Origin: Paramacrobiotus metropolitanus
Taxonomy: Eukaryota; Tardigrada; Eutardigrada; Parachela; Macrobiotidae
Assembly (NCBI RefSeq): GCF_019649055.1
Contig: NW_026570222.1
Coordinates: 1,364,001 to 1,428,000, forward strand
DNA: 64,000 bases
Direction: 5' to 3'
In this document: piece after piece, positions 25,701 through 39,521 of the stretch
Layout of the letters: the number at the start of each line of letters is the position of its first letter
Numbering within the stretch: the stretch's first letter is position 1
The notes under the pieces: generated by a model
The model's database searches: none
Told to the model about the DNA's origin: nothing
What the model saw: only the letters and a program-made list of their open reading frames with translations
Position numbers and translations under genes: made by a program

Positions 25701-27605
25701 AGTCTGTTCTTCATCATCATCGTCTTCACTAGCATCTACTCGTATTCGCAGACGACGTATACGATCGTCCAGTTCAGTGGTTTTGTCAGCATCCCCAGAA
25801 GAACGGTACAAGGAACGCAGTTCTTGCAGGCACTGAAGCAGCAATCCGGAATTATCCGCTTTTTCCGCTTCTCGGATAGCGTTGTTGTACATATCAATAG
25901 TAAGGTCATCGTTGCTTTCGCTGCGGTATGTATAATCTGCTATATTCAGCCACGTTTTACATAACTGAACGGGATCAATCCGCAGTCTACAAAACAAAAA
26001 TCGGTACTACCAAACCACACAACAATCCTCAATTCATTTGTGTAACTGGCAATTAATATTTGCAGTATGTAAACCTACTTCACTTCTTCCAAACAGTATT
26101 TCACCGCTTCTTTGTACATCTTGAGATCCGCGGCGGTTTGGGCAAGGGATACGTATATCGATGCTAGCTGGCCGTTCGGTCTATCGCAGTCAATGGCAGT
26201 TTCGAGCATTTTTTTGTAATATCGTAGTCCGGTATAATAACACTCACATCCGCAGTACAAATCTCCAATTACTTCAAGAAGAGACAAGCGCGTCACCTTA
26301 TCGTCACACTTTTTGAGTTTGCCAATGCCCTCCCGGAGTTTGGGAAGCGAATTTAGCATTCGTTTTGCCTTGTGTTTGCATTCTGCCTCCGCAAATTTTG
26401 ATTTGATAAGTCGCTTCAGGCAGTGTCGAGCCTCCGAAAACTGTTCAGATTCCATGAAAATCCCCGCACGAAGCTGCAGGCATTCGACTAATGCCGACTT
26501 CTCTTTAAGCCGCTTGCTAAGAACATACGCTTTCTCCGCGAATTCCCGGGCCGATGATACATTGCCGGTTTTCTGGTACAAAGCGCTCAAAGTGGACAGG
26601 CATTTTTGTTCCTCATCTTCCAGCTTTTTTCCACTGATTTCCGTTCTGGCATCGTGAAGATATTTGATAGCACGTGTAATCTGACCACTCATTTCAGCAA
26701 CCAATCCAAGGTTAAGATACAGCCGACCAACCATAGCGAAATATTCACCTGGAAATTTAGAAAACCGGCATTATGCAAAAAATCCGTCTAGAAGCCTTTT
26801 CATTAAATTATTCCTCATATGGATTACGGGTACTTAAATTTCACAAAGAATAACGATGTTTAATTACTATGTAAAAGATCACTGAAAATAAAAGTAACAT
26901 TACGCGGCAAAACAGTAACAATCAACAAAGACTATTTCCGTACCTCTAATGTATAGTTTTAACTTTTAGTCACCTACGGCTTATCATTGTACTTTGGCTT
27001 ACTGATTTACGAACAAAATGGATCCACAAAAAATGCTTTTAAATAGTTAACAAGCCGTTTTAAAATCTACAACACTTAATAGCTGTTTCAGTTTCTAGTG
27101 TGCCCATTCCCACGCATTTGCGAAAGGCCTTACCTGAGTCAATTTCGCCTTTCAAAACTAGTGCTATGCTCAAGCTGGACTGGAAGGACTGTTCTGCTTT
27201 GGCTAAAGCTCCCCGCACATCGTCCGCAGCTTCTGCTTTGCACAGATACGTTCGACCAAGGGTGGCATGCGCTCTTTGCTGCTCCAACTCATTTCCCAGC
27301 TCGCGCGCAATGACTAAGTGCTGTTGCTGGTACGCCAGAGCCTTGTCAAAGCTCCCCAAGGCACAGTAGCATTCACCGAGTTTCCGATTGGCAATCGCTT
27401 TTCCCAGTGCGTCTTGAAGTTTCTCGCACATTTCCAGCTCAGTTTCGTGCTCGTTAATAGCATCTTCGTAGCGTCCTTCTTTACTTAGCAGTTCGCCGAG
27501 ATAATTGCAGATTTCTGCCACCTCCTTGTAGTTTCTACGGTTGAGATTTGTCTGTTTATCACGGGAGAGCGCTTCAATCTGGCTCTTGATGCTCTTATTC
27601 ACCAT
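22779..27605 (-). CDS. TONSL: Tonsoku-like DNA repair protein (TPR, ankyrin and LRR)
   Basis: Six exons: 27134-27605, 26079-26748, 25693-25986, 24932-25623, about 24220-24866, and 22779-24127. They encode roughly 1,370 residues (human 1,378). Residues 1-470 are TPR repeats. An acidic patch (SEDDDDEEQTSS) is followed by three ankyrin repeats with RDYCGW, IHEAANHNHLEI and NCGNLDMV. These match the surface with which human TONSL reads histone H4 unmethylated at Lys20. A disordered linker carries DVEILELPDEED, which resembles a SUMO-interacting motif. A ubiquitin-like LRIRIQD segment and leucine-rich repeats end the protein. With MMS22L, TONSL loads RAD51 at stalled forks. The start at 27605 is the first ATG in the TPR frame. 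The 3' edge of exon 5 is uncertain: only a weak GTTCGT donor near 24217 keeps the acidic frame, while a strong GTGAGA donor nearby is in another frame. Confidence 0.9.
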
Positions 27606-29495
27606 CTTGTCATGCACCACGACCACGGGTGTATCCCAATTTTAACGGGTTAAACGGGTGAAACCGATGGCTTGGACGACGGATCTCTCCCTTTTGAAAA
27701 AGATTTTGACCAAAAGGTTAACAAGAATGAAATGTGGTGCTTGCATCGGCTCCGAACTCCAATCTGTTAGCAATAATCAGTATGCACTAGGAGTAGCTCA
27801 GAATACCAACCAAAGCAATGAAATCTGCATAAAATCTGACAAACCACGGACAGCACTCAAACAGATCGTACTCGTATTAAACTTTGATTACCTTATTGCA
27901 TTTTTCTATAGAAACTAATTCTTAAATGCTGGAATACAAGACACCCTTTCGTAACAACCATCAGAATAATAACGTTAACACTTCTGGAAAAATCAGCAAG
28001 AAAGCTGTTTGAAAGCACGTTTGCAAACTGAGAAATCAGAAATGTTCAAAACAACGTGAGCACTGAGAACAATTCAATGAGCGCTCGCCTGGGCTGACTT
28101 CTGCGGCAGGCGGTCAGGGAGGATTACAGTACAGTCAAGGCATTACACTACACTACACTGTATGATTTGCCATGGTACAGTACTGTAAGTACTTACTACG
28201 AGTAGGCTTACCACGACTTAAAATTTTAATAAGGCCAGCTCGAAAGGAATCTTTGTTCGGAGTGTTTTGCCAATTTAGTATTTACGCATTTCGTCCTCCA
28301 GAATATAAAATTATGAAAATAACCTGCAGTAATAACTTTAAAAGGCAATAGCGATCAAAATGACAAAAGTGCAAGCGCGGACACACTACTTCAAATACGA
28401 GTAGCTAAAAATTTAAACATCAAACCAACAACCAAAAATCAATATCCTCCAGTGGGTCGAAAGGTAATGTACTTAGCGCAGACATAAACGTTTCCCTTAA
28501 TTAATTACCGCCCAACTAAAACGTTGCCTAAGAAAAAGGCAGCAGAACACGCTTCTCCAGTTAATTCACGAATTTTTCGACCCATAAATGTAATAACTCG
28601 CTCAGCTAAAGCCGGATCAAAAACACACAGCGTTTCAACCACTAAAGCAAGGTATATAGGTATATAATTAAACAGTAGCAGGAATTATCTCTCATATACC
28701 TTGACTAAAGGATAGAATAAAGGATAAAGGCCGGTATCGCTTTTCTGAATGAAGAGCATGGTCGCCGCTTCGCATCTTCTGCCAGGTGTGCAATACATAC
28801 TCCCTGCCTTCTTCGAGCTAGCTTGCGTCGTGCACTAATTCCTTGCATCTCATACTAACGTTCCTTGCCGGACAGGTATCAGCAAATCCGGTTTCATCCC
28901 GTCTTTTCCGGATAGGCCCGTCGGTTCCAGTTGGCATGGGAAGTCTGCGCTTTCACAGCATCTATTTCTTACACTGCTACTGTTTAATTATGGAGGACAC
29001 GTTCCCTTGGATAATACGTAAATTAATTATTAAGTCGAAATAGTTCGTCAGTGTATACAAAATTCCAATCCAAAATCAGTATGGTGTAAAAGGTCATGAG
29101 ACTTGCTAAGTCACATACCATAACCGAGATGATAACTCACAGTAAACGGACGCAGAAGTTCAAGTACTCAGTGACTCACGTAATACAAACAGCGAAAACG
29201 CTCATGAGCAGCAGTTGTGTAGTGATTTAATTGACAGGATTTAGAAAATTATGAATACCGATTTTAGTTTACACTTCAATATATTTCAGGTCGTACTCAG
29301 TTAGTGAAAACGAACAACGCTCAGCAGTTGATAGAGCAGAAACGAACTTCGAAAATGACGATCTCAACAGTGTACTCCGATGAACCCATTCATGGTCAGT
29401 TTTCCACAAAGTTCTTTCACAATTAGTGAGGTATGAAACCCAATACATTAAACCGTGCTTGGTAAACTTTTACGTAATCTTGGATTAAATCGTTC
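27606..29495. other. 1.9-kb spacer between TONSL and TYMS
   Basis: This holds the TONSL promoter on the left and the TYMS 3' UTR on the right. A repeat-rich patch at 28139-28195 includes CACTACACTACACTG and GTACAGTACTGTAAGTACTT. A GC-richer stretch at 28740-28960 has short coding-like frames on both strands, too short to call. No gene is supported. Confidence 0.5.
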
Positions 29496-31341
<1,846 letters not shown>

Positions 31342-32169
31342 GAGGATAACAAGCAAGATCACATACCTTACATACAGTCATACACAGCACAGCGTACTTA
31401 TAGAAAATATTCAAAAAGTGGGCGGATCTTCAAGGAAATTTGTTTTTGCAAACTTAGAACTTCTTCCTAGAGGTGGAGAACCACAAAAAAGCAAAATCAG
31501 CGTAGACTTAGCTCAAACCTCAAACATATGGGGCATTATGGGCAAATCTCAATCTGCCAGAGAGAAGGGTTCGCTGTCTCTCTCAGGAACTGGACTGCGT
31601 CAGGCTTTGTTCTTATTTTCTACGTCTAGGGAAGCCTCCATGGGGCGGTGGTCGTACCTGCTTTGGAGCGATTAATTATGCACATCACTTCAAAAGTATT
31701 TTCCGATACAGTTTTTGCAAGCTTTTGAAAGCTTTTGGCATGGTCTGTGTATATAATGGCATGGTCTGTGTATGTATATATATACACAGACCATGCTTTT
31801 GGTTTTGTAAGCAGTAAGACTGTAAGGAGCAAAAGTTAAAAACTTCGATGGAGTTTCTTATTCCAATGATGGAGTTTCTTATTAATTATTTTTAGCAGCA
31901 CATCATATGAATATTGTTCCATCATCTAAAACGGATGCGCTGCTTATAGCTTGGAGTCACCATCTAAATTAAAATCTATTTGGCTTTTTCATATTGACGC
32001 GTTGCCGTTGTACCGTGGATGATGGAAGGAGGGAATTTCGTGGTGTTTGTAGTCTGACAGCCTGTTTACAGTTTAAGTTTTGATTCACCAGTGATTCTTT
32101 TGCTTTTAACAAAATTCTTTTGTCTGTATCTTTTGTTTACGGCGAGAGCATCGTTTAATGAGCTGAGAG
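31342..32169. promoter_or_regulatory. Head-to-head spacer between TYMS and MED23
   Basis: The 828 bp between divergent starts contain the hairpin and direct repeats at 31737-31796. A perfect 16-bp direct repeat, GATGGAGTTTCTTATT, occurs at 31847-31862 and 31868-31883. Both genes are housekeeping types, so a shared promoter is likely. No coding frame is convincing. Confidence 0.5.
31737..31796. repeat. Direct repeat plus hairpin (GGCATGGTCTGTGTAT)
   Basis: GGCATGGTCTGTGTAT occurs at about 31738 and again at 31758. A third copy follows in inverse orientation (ATACACAGACCATGC). The inner pair forms a hairpin over 31759-31796 with arms of about 15 bp and a TA-rich loop. Confidence 0.75.
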
Positions 32170-35100
32170 ATGGCTGCGTCGGACCCATTGACGGAGCAAG
32201 CCGTTGCATCCATGATTAAGATCCTGGATGTAAGTCAAAACATTGCAGTGGGTTGCAGATGTATATGATAATTTATAAAATTACGAAAAGTTAGAAGAAA
32301 AACTTATCGAACTAATAACTACTGTAGTTATTGTTTGGCGTTATTTTTTCAGTTAAGTGGAAGCCGTAAGTTAACGAGCGGAAGTTTACAATATCACTCT
32401 TGTTTTTCCTTTAGCGATACGAATCCTTCGTCACTCTGTTCTCTCACACGGTGAAGAATCCAGTAAATGATCCTTTAAATGAATTGATTGATCGACTTCC
32501 AGGACTGTTTTTACCAACCGTGGTGAGTCGGACTATTTGTGATTTTGTATGCCTGCTCAGTCTTCGCACAATATGGTACATGTGTATTGTATATTAATAA
32601 GTGTATATAGATTATAGTAATTAACTAATAACTATAAAGTCATTAATCTACAGTATTACTTAACTAATATACCTAATCTACGAGTACCCGGTAGATATCA
32701 TGCGTGGTAACACCAAGGTGTATAGGAGTTTTCTCCTGTATACCTTGATCGCATGTAAACTGGAAAAGATTTCTTTTTGCTTACTCGTATGGAGGATGCA
32801 GTTATTTTGAATACACACAAAGTCTGCATACTGTCAGCAATGAATGTTTTAGTCTCTGGAAACGCAAAAGACGATATTGGATCTGCTGGTGCAGTATATT
32901 CTGAACCCACTGAACAACAAAAAAATCTGCGACGCATTGTACAATGGCATCCTTCATACACTCCAGAGCGCCAGTGTCAGTCACCAGAACACTGCGGGAA
33001 AGCTGTTTCTCCTGGCTGTGCTGAACTCTCAGTTCGAGCTGAAGCAACCTGAACTGTGCAGACTGGTTGTGCCTGTTTTAAAATCGTTGGACATGAAAGC
33101 AGTCGGGGAAATTCTTCGTGTAGGCGAAATACGAAATGCATTGTTGCAAGCTGCATGAAAGCGGTGACGCTTGAAGCATTTGAATGTCAAATTGTCCTTA
33201 ACAAAGTTGTTGGATAATGTCTGGTATTTTAGGCTGCGGTCGAAAAATCCCAGCGGCTCCGCGCCAAACGGAAACTTGGGGCTGAGACCGATGCTTATGG
33301 TTATCTCGGAGGTTTTTTGCAGATTATTCTTTGCTCCAGCACTTGTCCGTCGGTTATTTTGTTACCGGAAATCGTAAATACCTTGTCCACGAAAAATTGG
33401 CGTTCTTCTGGTTTAATAATGCCTTCTGCGTCATTTTTTGAGAATTTCGAGAAAACGGTGGAGTTGGTTAAAATTCGCGAGCGTCAGTTCTCTTTTCCTG
33501 TTGTTGGATATTCATTGTATCACAGTCCGTTATGGGGAATGGATCGCACAACGCTGCAGTTTACCATGCCTGCTATTCAAGAATTTGTCAGCGTACGTAC
33601 TGTATCATTTGTGCGATACTTTGGTTATGATTGTTAGCTATAGCTTGGAGTAGCGTGTAAGAATAGCTGTAGAATTGTGCTTAATTGCAGATTTAACACA
33701 ATGTATTCTAACTGCAGAGGACCTTAAAACTAAGGCGGATTGCATAAACTTGAAAATGACTGCTGGAAATTTCGTAGGACAAATTTAACCCACCACAGAC
33801 GGAATTGGTTCAATATTTGCTGGAACAAGCCAATAGTCGACCAATGTGCCAGAGTATCCTGGGCATATCGAAGCAGAATACCATGTTGTCTTTGGGACTT
33901 GAAGGCCAGATCGTTGCCGTTATGGTGCGGCATTTACAATGCTTTGATGAGCAGCTGTTATACACAAACTGGATGCACATCTTAAACCACGTTTTAAGCG
34001 CCGTCTCGTGTAATTACATACGGTTCAGCTCGGTTATGCACAATCTGGAAGTGGCTCTGGACAGCATTAAACTGGACGACCTCAGTACTGGCAGATTTTA
34101 CTGCATCTGGCTGTTTTATCAATGGGTAGCTGCGCAGCATAACCTGCCAGTCTCCGTAAAAGATGTTGCAGGTATGATACCTCGAGATTTTTGAATGAAC
34201 CCGGTTTTTGTGCAGTTGATGTGACATAAATTGCAACAATTTTGCATGCACTCCAGGGAGCCTGCGTCTTATTTTGAAAATGTTTCCGGAAGAAGAATAT
34301 CTTCATGTTCCTGAGCTGTCTTCGAAATATGCTATCATCCATTTGTCACCGGGATATCTGTGGGCGTATGTTTCTCGTCGGGCAAGTTACGAAAAATTTC
34401 CCTTACCATGCGGAACACCACGATGTTTGCTGGGGCAGCTGGAATTTATTCGCACCTGCATTGACCGAGCAGTCTTACCTAGTGGTTTGGGATTTCTGGA
34501 TATTACTCTGGAACATATTGCCGTAGTCAACTGTTTCGTACCCATGTCACCCACAAAAATACCGGAAGCCAACAGAATGGATGTAGGTCGTTGATCCTCC
34601 CATATAAGTGCTCCTTAGTCCTCGCTATGCGTACCGCTGTCCTAATGAATTTTATTCTTCTGTAGCACTGTGACAGAATGATTGCCTCGCTGACAGAAAA
34701 TTTGGTAGATAACTCGACTTCGTCCTCCTTTGTCGAAAGACCCGAGACCATGGCTGCCCCTGGCGGTTCTGTGGTGCTTCGCGCTACAAAGCCGCTTTCG
34801 TTGGAGCTGTTGGATGGACTTTCGGGTCATGCCAGGCTGTTATTGGCCAACAGTCTGGCACCCAGTTTTACCCGCATTATTTCGGATTACGCCAGCAAGC
34901 CGGAAAAGGTTTTTCTTTCATCCGGGTTTTTGGAGACAAATGCACGGTTATGTGTTTACGAAGAAAATGAACAGTCCGTTTTGGGGTGGATGATACGAAA
35001 ACTGCCAGAAATAGCAATCTCAAATCGCGCTTGGTTTGTGCTTGTTGGTCAACTCGAATTACTAAGTTTTCGTGCTCCATATATTCCATTCAACTGGAAG

Positions 35101-37532
35101 TAAGCGTTTTGAGCTTCAAAAATTGTACTTTAAAGCATGTTGAGCATGATGCAGCCCATGGTAATGCAGCCCATGGTAATATTGCATTTGTTGTTTCTAG
35201 GCCGATCCTGGTGGTGATGGTTATGAACATTGTGCAGGTAATATAGTAAATTTTTCTAATATTCCGAGTAATCTTGTTGACGGTGGATGTGTTGCAGAGG
35301 TTTGTGACAATGACAAACACACACAGTCATCCCCACGCAGTACTGTATGTGGAGCAGTTGGCAATTAGGATCATTCAGAGTTTGAACATATATGATATGC
35401 ACTACATCCGTAACTATTTGGGGAGCGCTAACGTGATAACTGCTCAGCAAGAAGTAGAAGAACTTCTCCGCCTCTCACTCCTGACATCGTTCCGTTTGGC
35501 GCAAATATCGGGACTGGATGCGACAACCATGCAGTTTCTTACGAAATACGTTGCAGAATCTCAACAAGTTGTCGCTCACTTATGGGGAAATCCAGGTACG
35601 ACCAATGGAAATACTTTTCTGTGGAACGTTTTACCGGAACCAGTGCAAAACTTGTACAAAGATGTAAAAATTACCCGGGAGAAACCGCAGTCACGGCGTA
35701 TGGTGGATGAGATGATCATTCGCCTGCGTGCCGCTGCGAATGACAACGATGTACGCACGATTCTTATGGGAACTCATGGGAGTTACGTGTTGCATATGTA
35801 CTGCATAATTTGGAAGCAACTGATGGAAAACATGGACCAGAATATGCCGTTCCGCTCGCCGGCCCTGATTGCCGCTGTCCTTGATAAGTCAGGATACAAA
35901 GGTCAGCTGCACATGTTACGGATTTTTATCGACTATATAATTATGGAGCTCACAGCCATTCCGCCTCCGTCTCCCGAACGGATCAGTCGGCAGCTCGATT
36001 GCCTGCGACTGATGATTTGGAAACTTGGTATCATACCGTTTGAAAGGTTCCTCTTCATGTTGATCATGCGACATTTCGACATGGCAAATGAGCTCCAAAT
36101 GGCTCTTGTAATCGTAGTGCAGCTCTGTAAATCGACCGATTTTCAGAGCCGCCTGATGGAAACAGTTAATCTGATTCCTCCGGATTATTTGAATCACGAG
36201 CAGACGTTTTTTGAAAAGGTTGTTGCTTACCATCAGTTGTTCCCGGAAGTGTACTATTTCAACGGTACATACGACTACACACAGCCAGGAGTGCCGGCTA
36301 TTAACCATGAACCTCTGCCGGTGTATTTTTCCAATGTTATCCTGCGATGCGTACCAGTTTTTAACATTGTTATTCACCGATTTCTAGAGTTTCCGAAAAA
36401 TTCTTCGCAACTACAGCATTTCGAATCCTTTTTGGACAATATTGGGAAAATATTCCGCTACCACGACCATCCCGTAAATTTTATCTGGCAGACATTACAT
36501 TTTTATGACCATCATCTAAAGGATGTGTATAATGTTCGAAGAAAATTAATACGAACCATTTTGGGAGCTAAGGCAGAGTACCATATGCCGAATTTTTACC
36601 TGACGCGGTATTGTGAAGCCTATCTGACTGCGCCACAACCTGATGCATTTGTGTTTTCCGCCGAATATTACGATTTTCTTGTAACAAGATTGACATTATG
36701 CTTATATAGCCATAATTTGGAAATTCCTTATCATGGTGTCGAATGGAGATTCCATGAGCACCCGAGCCCTGCTGCTCACGCCCTGTACACAAGTTGCATA
36801 GAATTGATGTGCATTCCGGGGCCGTCGGAAGCGATAACAGAAAACTTACTAAACGTTGTGCGTCGACGCTTTCCGGCAGCTGAAAATGGATCCAAAGAAT
36901 ATGCGATGCAGACCTACGACCAGTTCCTGCAATGTTTGAACTGCGTCGCCCTTATGATCTCCGCCTTGCCAGAACGATTGTTTGTTGGTCTTCTTGGATT
37001 CTTGAGGACGCTTTTGGAGGATACGGATCTTGTGACGGCTGGGAACGTGCTAATGGATATGTTTGATTTGAAAAAAAGCTATTTCGACATGAAAAAGCCG
37101 ATGCACGGCCTGTTTTTACAAATATTCCACGCCACCATTCTTCACGGCGGTTCCGGTCATTTGCTGAAATCTTTGGAGTTTTTCCACACTGTTATCGTCC
37201 CATTTCTGGGTGCTGAATGTCAGCTAATCTATGTTATGAATTTATTTGTTCCGTTGCTGCCCAAAATCGGTAACGATCCGGTCAGGTTGGGCAAATGGCT
37301 GTCGGCAATTTTAATACTAATACAGCGTGTGGGAAGCCGGCAGAATATCGTTTTTCAGCATGCTGCTACATTGCGCGATGTTTTGTATTATGTTATGGAA
37401 AATTATGGAAAATCTCTTGATCTGAGAAGAGATCAGGTTACCGAACTCCTATCCACCGTCCAACCAGAGTATGGGAAATATTTGGTATTCCTGCAGCAGT
37501 TTGTTAAACCTGAAGGTGATAATTCAACATAA
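32170..37532 (+). CDS. MED23: Mediator complex subunit 23
   Basis: Nine exons (32170-32229, 32415-32522, 32853-33119, 33233-33592, 33778-34171, 34257-34582, 34666-35099, 35201-35237, 35298-37532) join in phase to 1,406 residues (human 1,368). Family landmarks are PPQTELVQYLLEQANSRPMC (human PQTALLRYVLEQPYSRDMVC), FPEEEYLHVPEL, LPVYFSNVILRCVPVFNIVI, and WRFHEHPSPAAHALYTSCIE. The protein is an all-helical HEAT-like Mediator tail subunit that receives signals from activators such as ELK1 and influences elongation and splicing. Exon 8 is only 37 bp, while exon 9 carries more than half of the protein. The start ATG at 32170 gives a short N-terminus compared with human. An AATAAA occurs at about 37628. 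Confidence 0.92.
35149..35178. repeat. Two tandem copies of ATGCAGCCCATGGTA
   Basis: A perfect 15-bp unit is duplicated head-to-tail inside MED23 intron 7, just before the 37-bp exon. It is probably a recent slippage event. Confidence 0.7.
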
Positions 37533-37925
37533 CATGGTTGAAAAATTAAGCAGCTTGACAGTTTTGTTTTTGCTCATTATTACTGTGAAGTAAGTAGTTA
37601 AGTATGTGTTCATTTTTCGCATTTATAAATAAACTGCTAGTTTATCATAGTGTTTTTTACTTTACGTTTGAATGTTGGGAATTGTGTCCACTTATTTCAA
37701 ATTGTTTTGAAGTATAAATCAACAGGTGTTGTTTTAAGTGTCCTCAGTATTCAGAATAAATCTGTGTGAAGAAATTGTGATCGAAAGTGGACAGTGACCA
37801 AGCACAGTCGGTTACTTTACCAAGAGCACGCACAACAGAGGCGTTTTTACTGACTACCAGAAAGTGTTACCAAAGCTTGAAATCATTATCGTTATCCTAG
37901 TCCGTAAGGGACGCACATAACACGG
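37533..37925. other. Convergent spacer between MED23 and ALKBH4
   Basis: 393 bp between two stop codons on opposite strands hold the two 3' UTRs. ATAAATAAAC near 37625 probably ends MED23. Nothing else is visible. Confidence 0.5.
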
Positions 37926-39092
37926 CTACACTCCCTGAAAAGAAGATGCAGTGTCCAACACCATTTTTCCCAAGGCACTTTCGGCGCCTGTGAGAAACTC
38001 CGGAGTGAGCTCTCGGAACGTCATGACAAGTCGTCGATCACAAATGTCTTCCGGTATAATAGCATGTTTCCATTTATGCCTGGCTTCGCCCATCATAAGA
38101 AACAGTGAACGTCGAGGCATAGGGACATGCACGCGAATCTCGGGTGGTAATCCCGACTGCGCTGCGAAGCTATCTGTCGGAATTAGCGAAAGAAATGTGT
38201 CGGATATCAAGTTCACACTGACTAGCCGGTCGCCCCACAGCCACGTGTCGTCAGTATGTGGTTCAATATGAGAGCCGCGCTCGCGGGTGTATTCTAGGTT
38301 GCATAATTCCGCGCATCGGAAATCAGAAAAATAATCCTTACAGTCACCCTGACTAATCATCCGCTCCAATAAGAAGCGGGAATAACCTGGTAACCCAGTA
38401 AACGAGGCAGGATTCAATTTCTGCTTCTTAAAATTTACTTTCGGTCCGTAATCCTAAAAAGAAAAAAAACTGTTAACGAAAGGGTCGTAATGGAAAACGT
38501 AGCGACGAAATTTTATGGAGGAACAGTCGGAGTCACAACTGTACATTAATTCGCTACTACTGTGCATTAATTCGCGAAGATTTCAATTTTTTACCTGTTT
38601 ACGTCGTCCAGACTGCGACTCTACCCAGCTTCGCTGATCAATGCAGTTCACAAGGAATTCCTCTTCGTTTTCGGAAACGAAGTCCAGCCAAATGTACAAA
38701 CCGGGAAGAACGAAAGCATGGCTGCTATACAGCGTATCGTCATGAATGCATTTGGTTCCTGTACAAGACGACGCTTCCTTTTCCGCATCGCGAACAGAAC
38801 TGCTGTACGAACAGGATATCACTTCTGGAAAGGCATGGTGACACTGATAGCAATACGAGTATGAATGTGGCAGTGACTGAGAGTTTATATAAGACTTCAT
38901 TCCGTTCCTGGAACAATTCCCATCATCCAGAATATCACTAATATCTGCTCCTTCGGGTCCACGCTTGTCCGCTATATTGCGCGATACACTCAGATTTTCC
39001 GCGAACAGATCGGGTTTGCAGCGCACACAACATCGGACGCCGCGACAGGCACACGGTTTGCCTCCGTAGACCTGCAGGCAATCGATAGACAT
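37926..39092 (-). CDS. ALKBH4: Alpha-ketoglutarate-dependent dioxygenase ALKBH4
   Basis: Two exons (38595-39092 and 37926-38453) give 341 residues, slightly longer than human (302). The N-terminus has a Cys-rich cluster, CACRGVRCCVRC, as in the family. An unconserved insert follows up to about residue 110. The signature SQSGRRKQDYGPKVNFKKQK spans the exon junction. The iron-binding facial triad is visible as HTDD and the His of KWKHAI, and RRLVMTFREL binds 2-oxoglutarate. ALKBH4 is reported to demethylate actin Lys84me1 and to act on DNA 6mA, affecting cytokinesis and transcription. The ATG at 39092 is the first in frame, 429 bp from the divergent TELO2 start. Confidence 0.93.
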
Positions 39093-39521
39093 TGCTTAAA
39101 CCTCTTCTGCAATACCTCTTCGCAAATAAAAATACACTTCCAAACGGACAATTCCAGCCCTGAAAAATATCATCTAGCTAACAAAATTAATATGTATTAT
39201 TGCGTATATAAATTCATAAAAGAATAAAACTGCTAAACAAACAAGCGTAATCAGTGAAGTACCGGAGTAAGGACGGTAAGTAAAATAATGCAGACTTCAG
39301 AGTTCCGGGCCGGCAGACCCCCATTGCTGCAGCTACTTCCATACTGAAAAATAAAGCATCTTTTTACGGCTGTTCTGTAGTACAGAGTAGACTCAGTAGA
39401 AGTAGTTTTTTTGCGAAGTTTGGTTAATAAGAACGATGTTTTTGTTGACGCAAAGTCGGCAAAGAGCATTACGAATACGATTTAATGTTATGAAATACCG
39501 TTACAGTAATAAAGGCATGAA
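39093..39521. promoter_or_regulatory. Head-to-head spacer between ALKBH4 and TELO2
   Basis: This 429-bp spacer between divergent starts is the shortest of the five such pairs here. The right 100 bp could continue the TELO2 frame upstream, but no in-frame ATG precedes 39522 without a stop. No TATA box is evident. Confidence 0.5.

Noticed and set aside
28843-29043. GC-richer frame between TONSL and TYMS
   Set aside because: Only about 66 codons, no homology recognised, and short open frames on both strands, so no strand is favoured.
36568-36792. Minus-strand frame inside MED23
   Set aside because: It is antisense to the large last MED23 exon, which has clear homology.
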